A stretch of 6,786 nucleotides of DNA from an uncultured Dechloromonas sp. (GCA_946477505.1 CAMKYP010000210.1:1-6786), one strand, 5' to 3'; positions 1-6,598 are shown, counted from the first letter of the stretch. The notes: a model not told the origin generated them from the letters alone. A program made the numbers and translations.

Positions 1-1488
1 CAGGATGTCCCGTATCAGCTCTACCCCAACCAGCGCATGGACATGCTCGGCAACGAGCAGAAACGTGTCAACCTACGCTATCTCGGCCAGTTCGACTGGG
101 GTCTGTTCGAAGCCCGTGCCTATCACGAACGCGTCGACCACGCCATGGACTTCGGCGCCGACAAACGGATCTGGTATGGCGCGTCGTCAGGCAGTGGAGC
201 GAACGGCTCGCCGTGTTCACCGATCAGCAGCACCTGTGCCTACGGCATGCCGATGTACTCCGCCGGGCGAACCACCGGCATCAACCTCAAGGGTGACATC
301 GAGCTCGGCCAGGGCGACCTGCTGCGCCTGGGCGCCATCTACCAGCATTACACGCTGAACGACTGGTGGCCGCCTTCCGGTTCCGGCATGTGGCCAGGCA
401 CATTCGAGAATATCAACAACGGCAAGCGCAATCGCCTGGGCATCTTCTCCGAATGGGAGAAACGCTTCGGGCCGCAATGGACAACCCTGCTCGGCGCCCG
501 CTACGAGCGGGTCGAGACCGACGCCGGCAACGTTCGCGGCTACGGCACGGCCATGGGCAATCAGTTGGTAGACACCGCCGCCTTCAACAGCCGCAGCCGC
601 AACCGCAGCGACGACAACCTCGACCTGACCGCACTGGCCCGCTATACGCCGAGCCAGACCGCCGACCTCGAATTCGGTCTGGCCCGCAAGGTCCGTTCAC
701 CCAACCTGTATGAGCGCTACACCTGGTCCACCTGGAGCATGGCGGCGGTCATGAACAACTTCGTCGGCGACGGCAACGGCTATATCGGCAACCTCGACCT
801 GAAGCCGGAAAAAGCCTACACCGCCTCCTTCACCTTCGACTGGCATGCCGCCGACCGTAGCTGGGAACTCAAGGCCACCCCGTACTACACCCATGTCGAC
901 GACTATATCGATTCCGTCCGCTGTACCGCCGGCTCGGCCTGTACGGCCGCCAACAGCAGTACACGCAACCAGTTCGTGGTGTTGCAGTACGCCAACCAGT
1001 CCGCCCGCCTGTACGGCCTCGACCTCTCCGGGCGCGCCTCACTGGCCAGGACCGAGTTCGGCGAGTTTGGCGTCAAGGGCCTGGTCAATTACACCAAGGG
1101 CGAAAACCGCGACACCGGCGACAATCTGTACAACATCATGCCGCTCAACGGCAAATTCAGCCTGACCCACCAAATGGGCGGCTGGGCAAATGCCATCGAA
1201 TTTGTTGGCGTTCAGGGCAAGCACGACACCTCGGGGGTGCGCAACGAAATCGCGACCGCTGGCTATAGCCTGACCCACCTGCGCGGCAGCTACACTTGGA
1301 AGAATGTGCGCGTCGATTTCGGGGTCGAAAACCTCTTTGATCGCTACTACGCCCTTCCCACCGGCGGCGCCTATACCGGCCAGGGACGGACGATGAGCCT
1401 CAACCCGGCCGACGGCAGCATGCCCTGGGGCATTGCCGTCCCGGGCATGGGCCGCTCGTTCTACGCCGGCCTCAACCTGAAGTTCTAG
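1..1488 (+). CDS. TonB-dependent outer-membrane receptor, C-terminal part (OprC/NosA copper-receptor-like)
   Basis: The reading frame is open from base 1, so the gene starts upstream. The 495 residues seen lack the signal peptide, TonB box and plug and hold most of the 22-strand barrel. The protein ends in LNLKF with a terminal Phe, the usual barrel-assembly signal. Stretches that fit my memory of the TonB-copper family (Pseudomonas OprC, NosA) are MDM near residue 13, DWWPPSG near 121, SPNLYERYTWS near 233, GDGNGYIGNLDLKPE near 256 and GGAYTGQGRTM near 455. A His-Ala-Met at residues 47-49 corresponds in type to the HxM half of the copper site reported for OprC; the other half would lie outside the window. 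Two close Cys pairs (72/79 and 308/314) probably form disulfides in surface loops. The role would be energised uptake across the outer membrane, driven by the TonB-ExbB-ExbD genes nearby. The receptor class is sure; the copper substrate is inference. Confidence 0.9.
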   Translation, partial: QDVPYQLYPNQRMDMLGNEQKRVNLRYLGQFDWGLFEARAYHERVDHAMDFGADKRIWYGASSGSGANGSPCSPISSTCAYGMPMYSAGRTTGINLKGDIELGQGDLLRLGAIYQHYTLNDWWPPSGSGMWPGTFENINNGKRNRLGIFSEWEKRFGPQWTTLLGARYERVETDAGNVRGYGTAMGNQLVDTAAFNSRSRNRSDDNLDLTALARYTPSQTADLEFGLARKVRSPNLYERYTWSTWSMAAVMNNFVGDGNGYIGNLDLKPEKAYTASFTFDWHAADRSWELKATPYYTHVDDYIDSVRCTAGSACTAANSSTRNQFVVLQYANQSARLYGLDLSGRASLARTEFGEFGVKGLVNYTKGENRDTGDNLYNIMPLNGKFSLTHQMGGWANAIEFVGVQGKHDTSGVRNEIATAGYSLTHLRGSYTWKNVRVDFGVENLFDRYYALPTGGAYTGQGRTMSLNPADGSMPWGIAVPGMGRSFYAGLNLKF

Positions 1489-1507
1489 GTCGCCACCACC
1501 AGCGATC

Positions 1508-1533
1508 AACCCCGGCCCGGTGCCGGGGTTTTT
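1508..1533 (+). terminator. Rho-independent terminator after the receptor gene
   Basis: A perfect 9-bp stem, AACCCCGGC (1508-1516) against GCCGGGGTT (1522-1530), encloses the 5-base loop CCGGT. A run of five T (1529-1533) overlaps the last two stem bases. It lies 20 bases after the receptor stop codon. The regulator start is only 24 bases further on, so the regulator is either reached by read-through or has a promoter inside the receptor gene; no separate promoter is obvious in the short gap. Confidence 0.85.
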
Positions 1534-1556
1534 GCCATCTACATCGGAGATTTCAC

Positions 1557-2126
1557 ATGCCGAGCCCGCACAACAGACCGCGCCAAGCACGCCAGGCCGC
1601 CCCCGGCGCCGAAATCCACGCCGCCGGCAGCGAGGGCAAGGCGTGGCGCGTGAGCGAAGGGGTCATCCGCTTCGATCACGTTGCGGCCGATGGCCAAGCC
1701 GCCTTTGCCAGCCTGGCCATTGCCGGCGATATCATCGGCTGCGAGACGTTGCTGCTGGGCTGTTATACCTTCCGGGCCACGGCGCTGACCCATTGCCGCC
1801 TCGATCCGTGGCCGGAAGGCGGGAGCGCCGACAACGCGACCCTGCTCGCCTCGCTGAGCCGGGCGCAGCAGCGGGCGGCCGATCTGGTGGCGCTACGCGG
1901 TGGCCAAGCCAGCGACCGCGTCCTGGGACTGATCCGCCTGCTCACTGACCCAAACGGTCGCGTCGTGTTGCCCACGCGCCAGGACATCGCCGACATCACC
2001 GCCCTGCGCTTCGAAACCATTTCCCGCATCGTCAAGCAACTCGAACGCAGCGCGGTCATTCGCCCCATACGCCTCGACGGCGTTCATGCCACGCGCAGTT
2101 TCGCGCTGGCAAGCCCGGCGGGCTAG
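1557..2126 (+). CDS. Short Crp/Fnr-family transcriptional regulator
   Basis: This 189-residue protein has a partial cyclic-nucleotide-binding-type beta barrel (about 30-85, with the GDIIG turn at 58-61), a dimerisation helix (about 95-128) and a C-terminal winged helix-turn-helix (about 136-185). In the recognition helix, E153-T-I-S156-R157 matches the E-x-x-S-R pattern with which FNR reads TTGAT half sites. It is shorter than typical family members (about 230-250 residues) and seems to lack the first barrel strands. The N-terminal FNR cysteine cluster is absent, but three cysteines lie inside the barrel (62, 69, 80). The start is supported by GGAGA at 1546-1550, 6 bases before ATG, and no better start lies upstream in frame. 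It probably controls the neighbouring uptake genes; effector and targets are unknown. Confidence 0.88.
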   Translation: MPSPHNRPRQARQAAPGAEIHAAGSEGKAWRVSEGVIRFDHVAADGQAAFASLAIAGDIIGCETLLLGCYTFRATALTHCRLDPWPEGGSADNATLLASLSRAQQRAADLVALRGGQASDRVLGLIRLLTDPNGRVVLPTRQDIADITALRFETISRIVKQLERSAVIRPIRLDGVHATRSFALASPAG

Positions 2127-2130
2127 CGCG
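2102..2130. terminator. Hairpin spanning the shared stop codons of two convergent genes
   Basis: A nested inverted repeat lies at the junction: CGCGCT (2102-2107) pairs with AGCGCG (2125-2130), and AGCCC (2112-2116) with GGGCT (2120-2124). The loop is three bases and GGCA (2108-2111) bulges on one side. Both stop codons (TAG on each strand, sharing CTAG at 2123-2126) are inside the stem. No T run follows on either strand, so it is not a classical intrinsic terminator. It may act as a bidirectional pause or transcript-end barrier. Confidence 0.4.
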
Positions 2131-2533
2131 CCGGTTCGGTCAGAAAAGCGATCTTGACGATGTTGGCTCGCTGAGCTGCCGCCATCACGTCGGCGACTTT
2201 TTCATAGGGCACCTTGCGATCGGCGCGCAGGTGCAGCTCCGGTTGCCGGCTGCTGGCAGCTGCGAAACGGCCATCCAGCGCATCGCGGGCCAGCGCTTCA
2301 CCGTTCCAGAAAATCCGCCCGTCGATGTCGATCGCCAACTGGATCACCTCCGGCTTTTCGTCCAGCTTGGTGGCCGAAACCTGGGGCAGGTCGATCGGCA
2401 CCGCCTGCTGGAACAGCGGGGCGGTGATGATGAAGATGACCAGCAGCACGAGCATCACATCCACCAACGGCGTGGTGTTGATTTCGGCCATCGGCTGGCC
2501 GGTTCCGCCTTCGTCGAAGCTCCCGAACGCCAT
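2123..2533 (-). CDS. exbD: ExbD, TonB-system proton-channel subunit
   Basis: This 136-residue inner-membrane protein has a short cytoplasmic N-terminus, one transmembrane helix (about 22-42) and a periplasmic domain (about 60-132). The helix carries the family signature NTTPLVDVMLVLLVIFII, including Asp25, the residue that in E. coli ExbD is essential for coupling the proton gradient to TonB. With ExbB it forms the motor that energises outer-membrane receptors through TonB. It is the last gene of the tonB-exbB-exbD operon. Its ATG lies 2 bases after the exbB stop, and its ribosome site AGGTGG (complement of 2541-2546) sits in the end of exbB, which implies coupled translation. Its stop overlaps the convergent regulator gene by 4 bases. 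TolR is the alternative paralogue, but the tonB neighbour favours ExbD. Confidence 0.95.
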   Translation of the reverse strand: MAFGSFDEGGTGQPMAEINTTPLVDVMLVLLVIFIITAPLFQQAVPIDLPQVSATKLDEKPEVIQLAIDIDGRIFWNGEALARDALDGRFAAASSRQPELHLRADRKVPYEKVADVMAAAQRANIVKIAFLTEPAR

Positions 2534-2535
2534 GA

Positions 2536-3270
2536 TCAGACCACCTGCTTGGCGCGCGCTGCAGCGATGTCGACCAGCTGCGTATTGCCGCCGACCCGGA
2601 CGCCGGTTGTCAGGTAGGCGTGCAGGTCATGAGCGAAGCCGTCAAGTTGCACGGCCAGGAGCCGGTTCGAGCGTGTGAAGGCGTTGTAGGCCAGCACGGC
2701 AGGAATGGCGACGAAGAGCCCGGCGGCCGTCATGATCAGGGCCTCGCCCACCGGGCCGGCCACCTTGTCGAGGACCACCTGAGTGGCGCCGGACAGCCCG
2801 ACCAGCGCGTGATAAATACCCCAGACCGTCCCGAACAGGCCGATGAATGGCGCCGTCGACCCCACCGAGGCAAGAAAGGTCAGCCCGCGCTCGATACGCG
2901 CCTGGGTGTTGACGATATGCGAACGCATGGCCCGAGTGACGAATTCGCTGGCGTTGACCCCGGCACCGATACCGCGTGCCGCATTCTGCTGATGCGCCTG
3001 CGCGGCGTGGGCGCCAGTCAGCGCCAAACCGGCGAAGACACCGGACGGATCGTCGCGGCGCAAGGCCTCGAGCGCCTCGGGCAGCGAATTGGCGCTCCAG
3101 AAGGAGTTCAGCACGCTGTCCGGCGACCGCGAGGCCCGCCAGGCCGACAGCAGCTTGCCGAGAATGACCGTCCACGAAGCGACCGAAAGCAGCGCCAGTA
3201 TCACGGCGGTGGTATGTGTCACCAGGTCGCCCTGGCTCCAGAAGTGGGCCAGGCCCATGGATGAGTGCAT
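2536..3270 (-). CDS. exbB: ExbB, TonB-system proton-channel subunit
   Basis: This is a 244-residue inner-membrane protein of the MotA/TolQ/ExbB family, the same length as E. coli ExbB. Three membrane segments are visible: about 18-42, about 130-156 with VGSTAPFIGLFGTVWG, and about 172-198 with GPVGEALIMTAAGLFVAIP. A cytoplasmic domain lies between the first two. Thr148, Glu176 and Thr181, implicated in the E. coli proton pathway, fall at the same residue numbers here. It forms the pentameric channel around ExbD helices and powers TonB. The start at 3270 is chosen because AAAGGA lies 6 bases upstream; the Met four codons later would be too far from it. The gene begins 17 bases after tonB and is followed 2 bases later by exbD, so the three genes are one transcription unit. 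Confidence 0.96.
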   Translation of the reverse strand: MHSSMGLAHFWSQGDLVTHTTAVILALLSVASWTVILGKLLSAWRASRSPDSVLNSFWSANSLPEALEALRRDDPSGVFAGLALTGAHAAQAHQQNAARGIGAGVNASEFVTRAMRSHIVNTQARIERGLTFLASVGSTAPFIGLFGTVWGIYHALVGLSGATQVVLDKVAGPVGEALIMTAAGLFVAIPAVLAYNAFTRSNRLLAVQLDGFAHDLHAYLTTGVRVGGNTQLVDIAAARAKQVV

Positions 3271-3276
3271 GAAATT

Positions 3277-3282
3277 TCCTTT
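3277..3282 (-). promoter_or_regulatory. Ribosome-binding site of exbB
   Basis: The minus strand reads AAAGGA, six bases before the ATG at 3270. It lies in the 17-base gap between tonB and exbB. It decides for the ATG at 3270 over the in-frame ATG at 3258. Confidence 0.75.
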
Positions 3283-3287
3283 GTGAA

Positions 3288-3959
3288 TCAGTCAAGCGCA
3301 AAGGCGATCGGGACGACCACCGACGAATCAATCGGCTCATCACCGCGCCGGGCCGGGACAAAGCGCCAGCGCCCCACGGCGTCCATGGCCGCGGCATCGA
3401 GGCGCGGAAAACCGCTCGACTTCGAAACGACCACGTCCAGCGCGGCGCCCTGGGCGCTGACACGCACCTTCAGCAGCACCTTGCCCTCCTCGTTCAGGCG
3501 ACGGGAAAGCGCCGGATAGACCGGCTTCGGGTTATGCAGGTAGTCGGCATCGAAGCGCGCGGCCACCACGGCGACCGGTGCCGGAACCGGTGGTGCAACG
3601 GGCTGCGGCACCGGGGGAGCCGGCGGTTGCGGAGCCACGGCGAAGCTGCTGGGGGCCGCCGGGGCAGGCGCCGCCAGAACCGGTTGCGGTTGAACGGGCG
3701 GTTGCTTGCGCACCGGCGCTTTCGGCGGCGGGGGCGGCAGAGGCTTCGCGGTAGCCGGCGGCTCCTCGATCATGGGCAATAGCCGGACGCTGATGCTGGG
3801 CGGCAGGGCAATGAGTTCGTTCTTGACCGAAAAGAAGAGCAGGGCATAGGCCAGCACGACATGCATCAGGACGACGGCCAGCAGGTTCACGGCCCGCTCG
3901 GTCGGCGAGGGATGACGCTCGGCCTGATCCAGAGGCGGCAAGACCATCGTATCGTTCAC
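3288..3959 (-). CDS. tonB: TonB, energy-transducing periplasm-spanning protein
   Basis: This 223-residue protein has the classic TonB plan: a short cytoplasmic N-terminus, one membrane anchor (about 24-44), a Pro/Ala-rich periplasm-spanning linker (about 53-130, with a run of six prolines near 74-79) and a C-terminal TonB domain (about 137-221, with the VYP motif at 147-149). The anchor keeps the essential His (H33) of the SxxxH motif, but the Ser position is Val29. TonB couples ExbB-ExbD to receptors such as the one at the left edge. The start is uncertain. GTG at 3959 has AAGGG only 2 bases upstream, whereas ATG at 3947 has the same AAGGG 14 bases upstream; neither spacing is ideal, and the choice changes only four residues. 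It is the first gene of the operon, behind a candidate FNR-type site. Confidence 0.94.
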   Translation of the reverse strand: MNDTMVLPPLDQAERHPSPTERAVNLLAVVLMHVVLAYALLFFSVKNELIALPPSISVRLLPMIEEPPATAKPLPPPPPKAPVRKQPPVQPQPVLAAPAPAAPSSFAVAPQPPAPPVPQPVAPPVPAPVAVVAARFDADYLHNPKPVYPALSRRLNEEGKVLLKVRVSAQGAALDVVVSKSSGFPRLDAAAMDAVGRWRFVPARRGDEPIDSSVVVPIAFALD

Positions 3960-3964
3960 AGCCC

Positions 3965-3978
3965 TTGACTCATATCAA
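3965..3978. promoter_or_regulatory. FNR/Crp-type operator upstream of tonB
   Basis: The plus strand reads TTGAC-TCAT-ATCAA (minus strand TTGAT-ATGA-GTCAA). This matches the FNR consensus TTGAT-N4-ATCAA in 9 of 10 defined positions with exact spacing. It ends 5 bases before the GTG start of tonB. If the candidate promoter at 4013-4041 is right, the box is centred about 35 bases downstream of the transcript start, which suggests repression. The Crp/Fnr regulator encoded at 1557-2126 has the helix residues expected to read these half sites, but a global FNR/ANR homologue could also bind. Confidence 0.6.
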
Positions 3979-4012
3979 AACACACACAAAAACAGCAACT
4001 TACAACAAAACG

Positions 4013-4041
4013 ATTGTAGTCGAGCGGTACCGCGTTGCCGA
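4013..4041 (-). promoter_or_regulatory. Candidate sigma70 promoter for tonB-exbB-exbD
   Basis: On the minus strand a -10 box TACAAT (4018-4013, 5 of 6 consensus) follows a weak -35 box TCGGCA (4041-4036, 4 of 6) at a 17-base spacing. Transcription would start near 4006 and give an AT-rich leader of about 47 bases. The spacer contains the perfect 10-base palindrome GCGGTACCGC (4024-4033). I saw no Fur-like box. Confidence 0.45.
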
Positions 4042-4098
4042 TGCGGCATATTGTCGCAGATTGGCGCGGCACACCCCAGGCCCAACGCGGCGACGCGC

Positions 4099-6375
4099 TC
4101 ACTGCCCACTGACGCGTGCCAGCCGGAAGGTCAGCCAGAAGACGCTGCCTTCGCCCAGCACGCTGCGGCAACCCACTTTACCGCCCATTGCCAAGGCAAT
4201 TTGCCTGGTCATCGCCAAGCCAACGCCGAGGCCGCTATAGAGGCGGCTTTGCGAATTGTCGCCTTGCTCGAAAATCGAAAACAGCCGGTCGATATCCTCG
4301 GCGGCGATACCAACACCTGTATCCTCGACTTCCAGTCGCACATCCAATTCGCCCCCGGGAAGCGATTCGGCATTCGCGCGCAGGGTGATCCTGCCGTTCG
4401 GCGTAAAGCGCATGGCGTTGTCGATGTAATTGGCAATCGCCCGCCGGATGAGCACCGGGTCACCCACCACCCGGGCATCGGTCAGGTGCGTATCGCGCAC
4501 GAATTCCAGTCCCTTGATGCTGGCTTGCTCGGCGGCCATGTCCGCTATTTCGTCGATCAACAGCGGCAGCGCAAACACCTGCTGCTTCATCGCGAGTCGA
4601 CCGGAATCGATCCAGCTCATTTCCAGAATGGCGTCGATGGTTCGCGTCAGGCCCTGGGTCGCCGCTTGCAGCCGCTCCAGCAATTGCGTCTGCTTCGCAG
4701 TCATCTCCTGACGCTTGAATATCTGCAACAGGCCATTGATCTGGTGCAGGGGTGTCCGCATCTCGTGGCTCATGTTGGTCAGAAAGCGGCTTTTCACTTC
4801 CGACAGGCGTTCGGCTGCCTCCCGCGCCAGCGACAGTTCGCGGGTACGTTCGTTCACCTGCTCTTCCAGATGGTCGCGATACTGTGCCAACTCAAGCTCG
4901 AGACCATGCTGCTCGGTAATGTCGTGGCCGATGCACAGCACCCCTTCGAAACGCTCATGCTGGCCCAGGATGGCCCGATTGAACCAGCGCACCCAGATTC
5001 GCCGGCCGTCCTTGGTCACGTTTTCATTCTCGTTCGCGCTCTCGGCATATGCTTCGGGATCGCCGAGGATGGCTGAAATCACGCCCGCCAAATCGCGCTC
5101 GGTCACGCTCTCCGATGCCGGAACGATAGTCTCGACGATGGGCCTGCCAATCACTTCGTCGGCACGGAAACCGAACACCCGCTCGGCAACCTCGTTGAAG
5201 TAAGTCACCTCCCCCGACGGCGACAGCCGAAGAATAATCACATTGGCATTCTCGACCAGCTCACGATACTTACGCTCGGCGCGCTGCCGCTCGCCGGCTT
5301 CCCGCTGGAGGGCGAAGTTGATGCGACGCATGCGCGCCGCCACCAACAATGCGCACACCAGTAGAGCCAGCGTGATCGTCATCGACCACAACAACCAGGC
5401 GGGAAGCACCTGGCGCCGATCCGGCGCGTAGAGAAAAGGCTCGATGTCGAAATCGCCCGGCATCAGCTGCTGGCTGGCATAGACCGCAACCACATGCCGC
5501 CAGCGTCCCGGACTCATGTAGCCAGCCTCGACGATATCCGGACGCGTCAATTCGCGAATCTGCTCCGCCTCGAAGCGCAGGTGTTCCAGCGATTTTCCCT
5601 GCGTGTTGTAGCGTTCGATGATCAACTGCGCGATTTCATCCGAATGATCCAGCGCATACACCAGCCCTTTCAGCGTTGCCTCACGAAAGGTCCGGACCAG
5701 CTCGGGACGCTTCCCCAGCGTCGACTCCGCGGTAAACAACATGTTGCCGAACAGGTCGATCCCTGCCGAACGCGGCGTGAGCAGCAGATACTCGTGCTCT
5801 CGTCCGCGGATCAGAAAAGGCTCATTCGAGAGATAAACCGCCTTGGCCGCATCCTTACCGCTGTCAACCGAAGCCAGGGTCCAGTCGCTCTGTGGCACCA
5901 GCTTCAACCGGTTCGCCGGCAGACCCGACGCCCTCAAATAGGCCTCGATTTCATTGCTGCTATGCACATCAACGGCGACTGGCCGGTCGGCCAGGTCACT
6001 CACGCTATTGATCCCGTGCGCCCGGCGGGCAAGCAACCCGATCGGCGAATGCTGCATCAGCGCCGCCAGGGCGACCACCGGCTTGCCTTGATGGCGCTCG
6101 ATGATCAGCGACGAAGTGCCGATGCCGAAATCCACCTTCCCGGAAAGCACCGCCGACACCGTGTCGACGCCTGGATCGCCCTCGAGAATATCAACCACCA
6201 GACCGGCATCGCGGTAGTAACCCTTGGCCTCCGCAGCATAGAACGCCGCAAATTCGAACTGATGCTTCCACGACAGTTGTACCGAAACACGCTCGAGGCC
6301 CAGCACCGTACCCGCCCAACCCGCACAGGCGATGGCAAGCCAGCAATGGAAAAAGCGAAGTACCCCTGAGATCAT
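4099..6375 (-). CDS. Membrane histidine kinase with an NMT1/SsuA-like periplasmic sensor and a PAS domain
   Basis: This protein of 758 residues begins with a signal peptide or anchor (1-26). A periplasmic NMT1/SsuA-type substrate-binding domain follows (about 29-313, with SWKHQFEFAAFYAAEAKGYY at its start). Then come a membrane helix (about 325-349), a PAS/PAC domain (about 370-490), a coiled coil (492-524), a HisKA domain with the phospho-acceptor in SHEMRTPL (His537), and an ATPase domain with N box (649-653), DTGVGI (685-690), FSIFEQGD (699-706) and GLGVGLAM (715-722). All catalytic motifs are present. It probably binds a small ligand in the periplasm and signals by phosphotransfer. There is no receiver domain and no response regulator in the window. 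The ATG at 6375 is chosen because it directly precedes the signal peptide; the frame stays open to a GTG at 6456, and neither start has a good ribosome site. The ligand is unknown. Confidence 0.93.
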   Translation of the reverse strand: MISGVLRFFHCWLAIACAGWAGTVLGLERVSVQLSWKHQFEFAAFYAAEAKGYYRDAGLVVDILEGDPGVDTVSAVLSGKVDFGIGTSSLIIERHQGKPVVALAALMQHSPIGLLARRAHGINSVSDLADRPVAVDVHSSNEIEAYLRASGLPANRLKLVPQSDWTLASVDSGKDAAKAVYLSNEPFLIRGREHEYLLLTPRSAGIDLFGNMLFTAESTLGKRPELVRTFREATLKGLVYALDHSDEIAQLIIERYNTQGKSLEHLRFEAEQIRELTRPDIVEAGYMSPGRWRHVVAVYASQQLMPGDFDIEPFLYAPDRRQVLPAWLLWSMTITLALLVCALLVAARMRRINFALQREAGERQRAERKYRELVENANVIILRLSPSGEVTYFNEVAERVFGFRADEVIGRPIVETIVPASESVTERDLAGVISAILGDPEAYAESANENENVTKDGRRIWVRWFNRAILGQHERFEGVLCIGHDITEQHGLELELAQYRDHLEEQVNERTRELSLAREAAERLSEVKSRFLTNMSHEMRTPLHQINGLLQIFKRQEMTAKQTQLLERLQAATQGLTRTIDAILEMSWIDSGRLAMKQQVFALPLLIDEIADMAAEQASIKGLEFVRDTHLTDARVVGDPVLIRRAIANYIDNAMRFTPNGRITLRANAESLPGGELDVRLEVEDTGVGIAAEDIDRLFSIFEQGDNSQSRLYSGLGVGLAMTRQIALAMGGKVGCRSVLGEGSVFWLTFRLARVSGQ

Positions 6376-6497
6376 GGCAATATCGGTATCTGGTGTCCCT
6401 GAAATGGAACAAAGTGGCTTGCGCAAAGCCTGAAGGGCACATGATAGCCGGAACACCAGCGGCCACCGGGACAGACCATCAGAAAACGTGGACGTGA

Positions 6498-6521
6498 CGG
6501 CGGGGACCGAAGTCCCCGCCG
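6498..6521 (-). terminator. Strong UUCG hairpin at the 3' end of the tmRNA coding piece
   Basis: A perfect 10-bp GC-rich stem (6498-6507 with 6512-6521) closes a C(UUCG)G tetraloop as read on the minus strand, an exceptionally stable RNA hairpin. It is the last structure before the kinase upstream region. No T run follows directly (TTTT is about 11 bases on), so it may be a stabilising 3' hairpin of the mature RNA, a terminator, or both. Confidence 0.55.
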
Positions 6522-6562
6522 GCTGTCTTGGGTAATAAGGCTTCAGCGGCCCCAGCTAGCCG

Positions 6563-6598
6563 TTATTAGGCGGCGATAGCGAATTGCTCATCATTGGC
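6563..6598 (-). other. tmRNA proteolysis-tag reading frame ANDEQFAIAA with double stop
   Basis: Read on the minus strand from the resume codon GCC (6598-6596), the codons give Ala-Asn-Asp-Glu-Gln-Phe-Ala-Ile-Ala-Ala, then TAA TAA (6568-6563). The tag aligns with E. coli ANDENYALAA and ends in the Ala-Ala recognised by ClpXP-type proteases. CATAATT just before the resume codon corresponds to AATAGTC in E. coli. The two stops lie in the loop of a small hairpin, GCCG (6574-6571) with CGGC (6562-6559), as in ordinary tmRNA helix P5. This short frame is a part of the tmRNA and is not a separate gene. Confidence 0.93.

Noticed and set aside
2620..3264. Open frame of 214 codons on the plus strand opposite exbB
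   Set aside because: ExbB on the minus strand has the family's exact length and catalytic residues, so this frame is a shadow.
3960..4020. Fur box in the tonB leader
   Set aside because: The region is AT-rich, but no GATAAT-type repeats are present; only the FNR-type palindrome stands out.
4024..4033. Perfect palindrome GCGGTACCGC upstream of tonB as an operator
   Set aside because: It is only 10 bases long, fits no regulator family I know and can occur by chance in GC-rich DNA. It is noted only within the promoter entry.
4051..5076. Long open frame (341 codons) on the plus strand opposite the kinase gene
   Set aside because: It lies antisense to the clearly conserved kinase and ATPase domains, shows no recognisable domain and is explained by high GC content.
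5494..6369. Open frame of 291 codons on the plus strand opposite the kinase sensor domain
   Set aside because: It is antisense to the substrate-binding domain, and its composition (rich in Arg, Gln, His) is typical of a shadow frame.
6376..6456. Kinase start at the GTG 81 bases upstream
   Set aside because: It would place 27 extra residues with two Cys and no hydrophobic core before a good signal peptide, and it has no ribosome site. It cannot be fully excluded.
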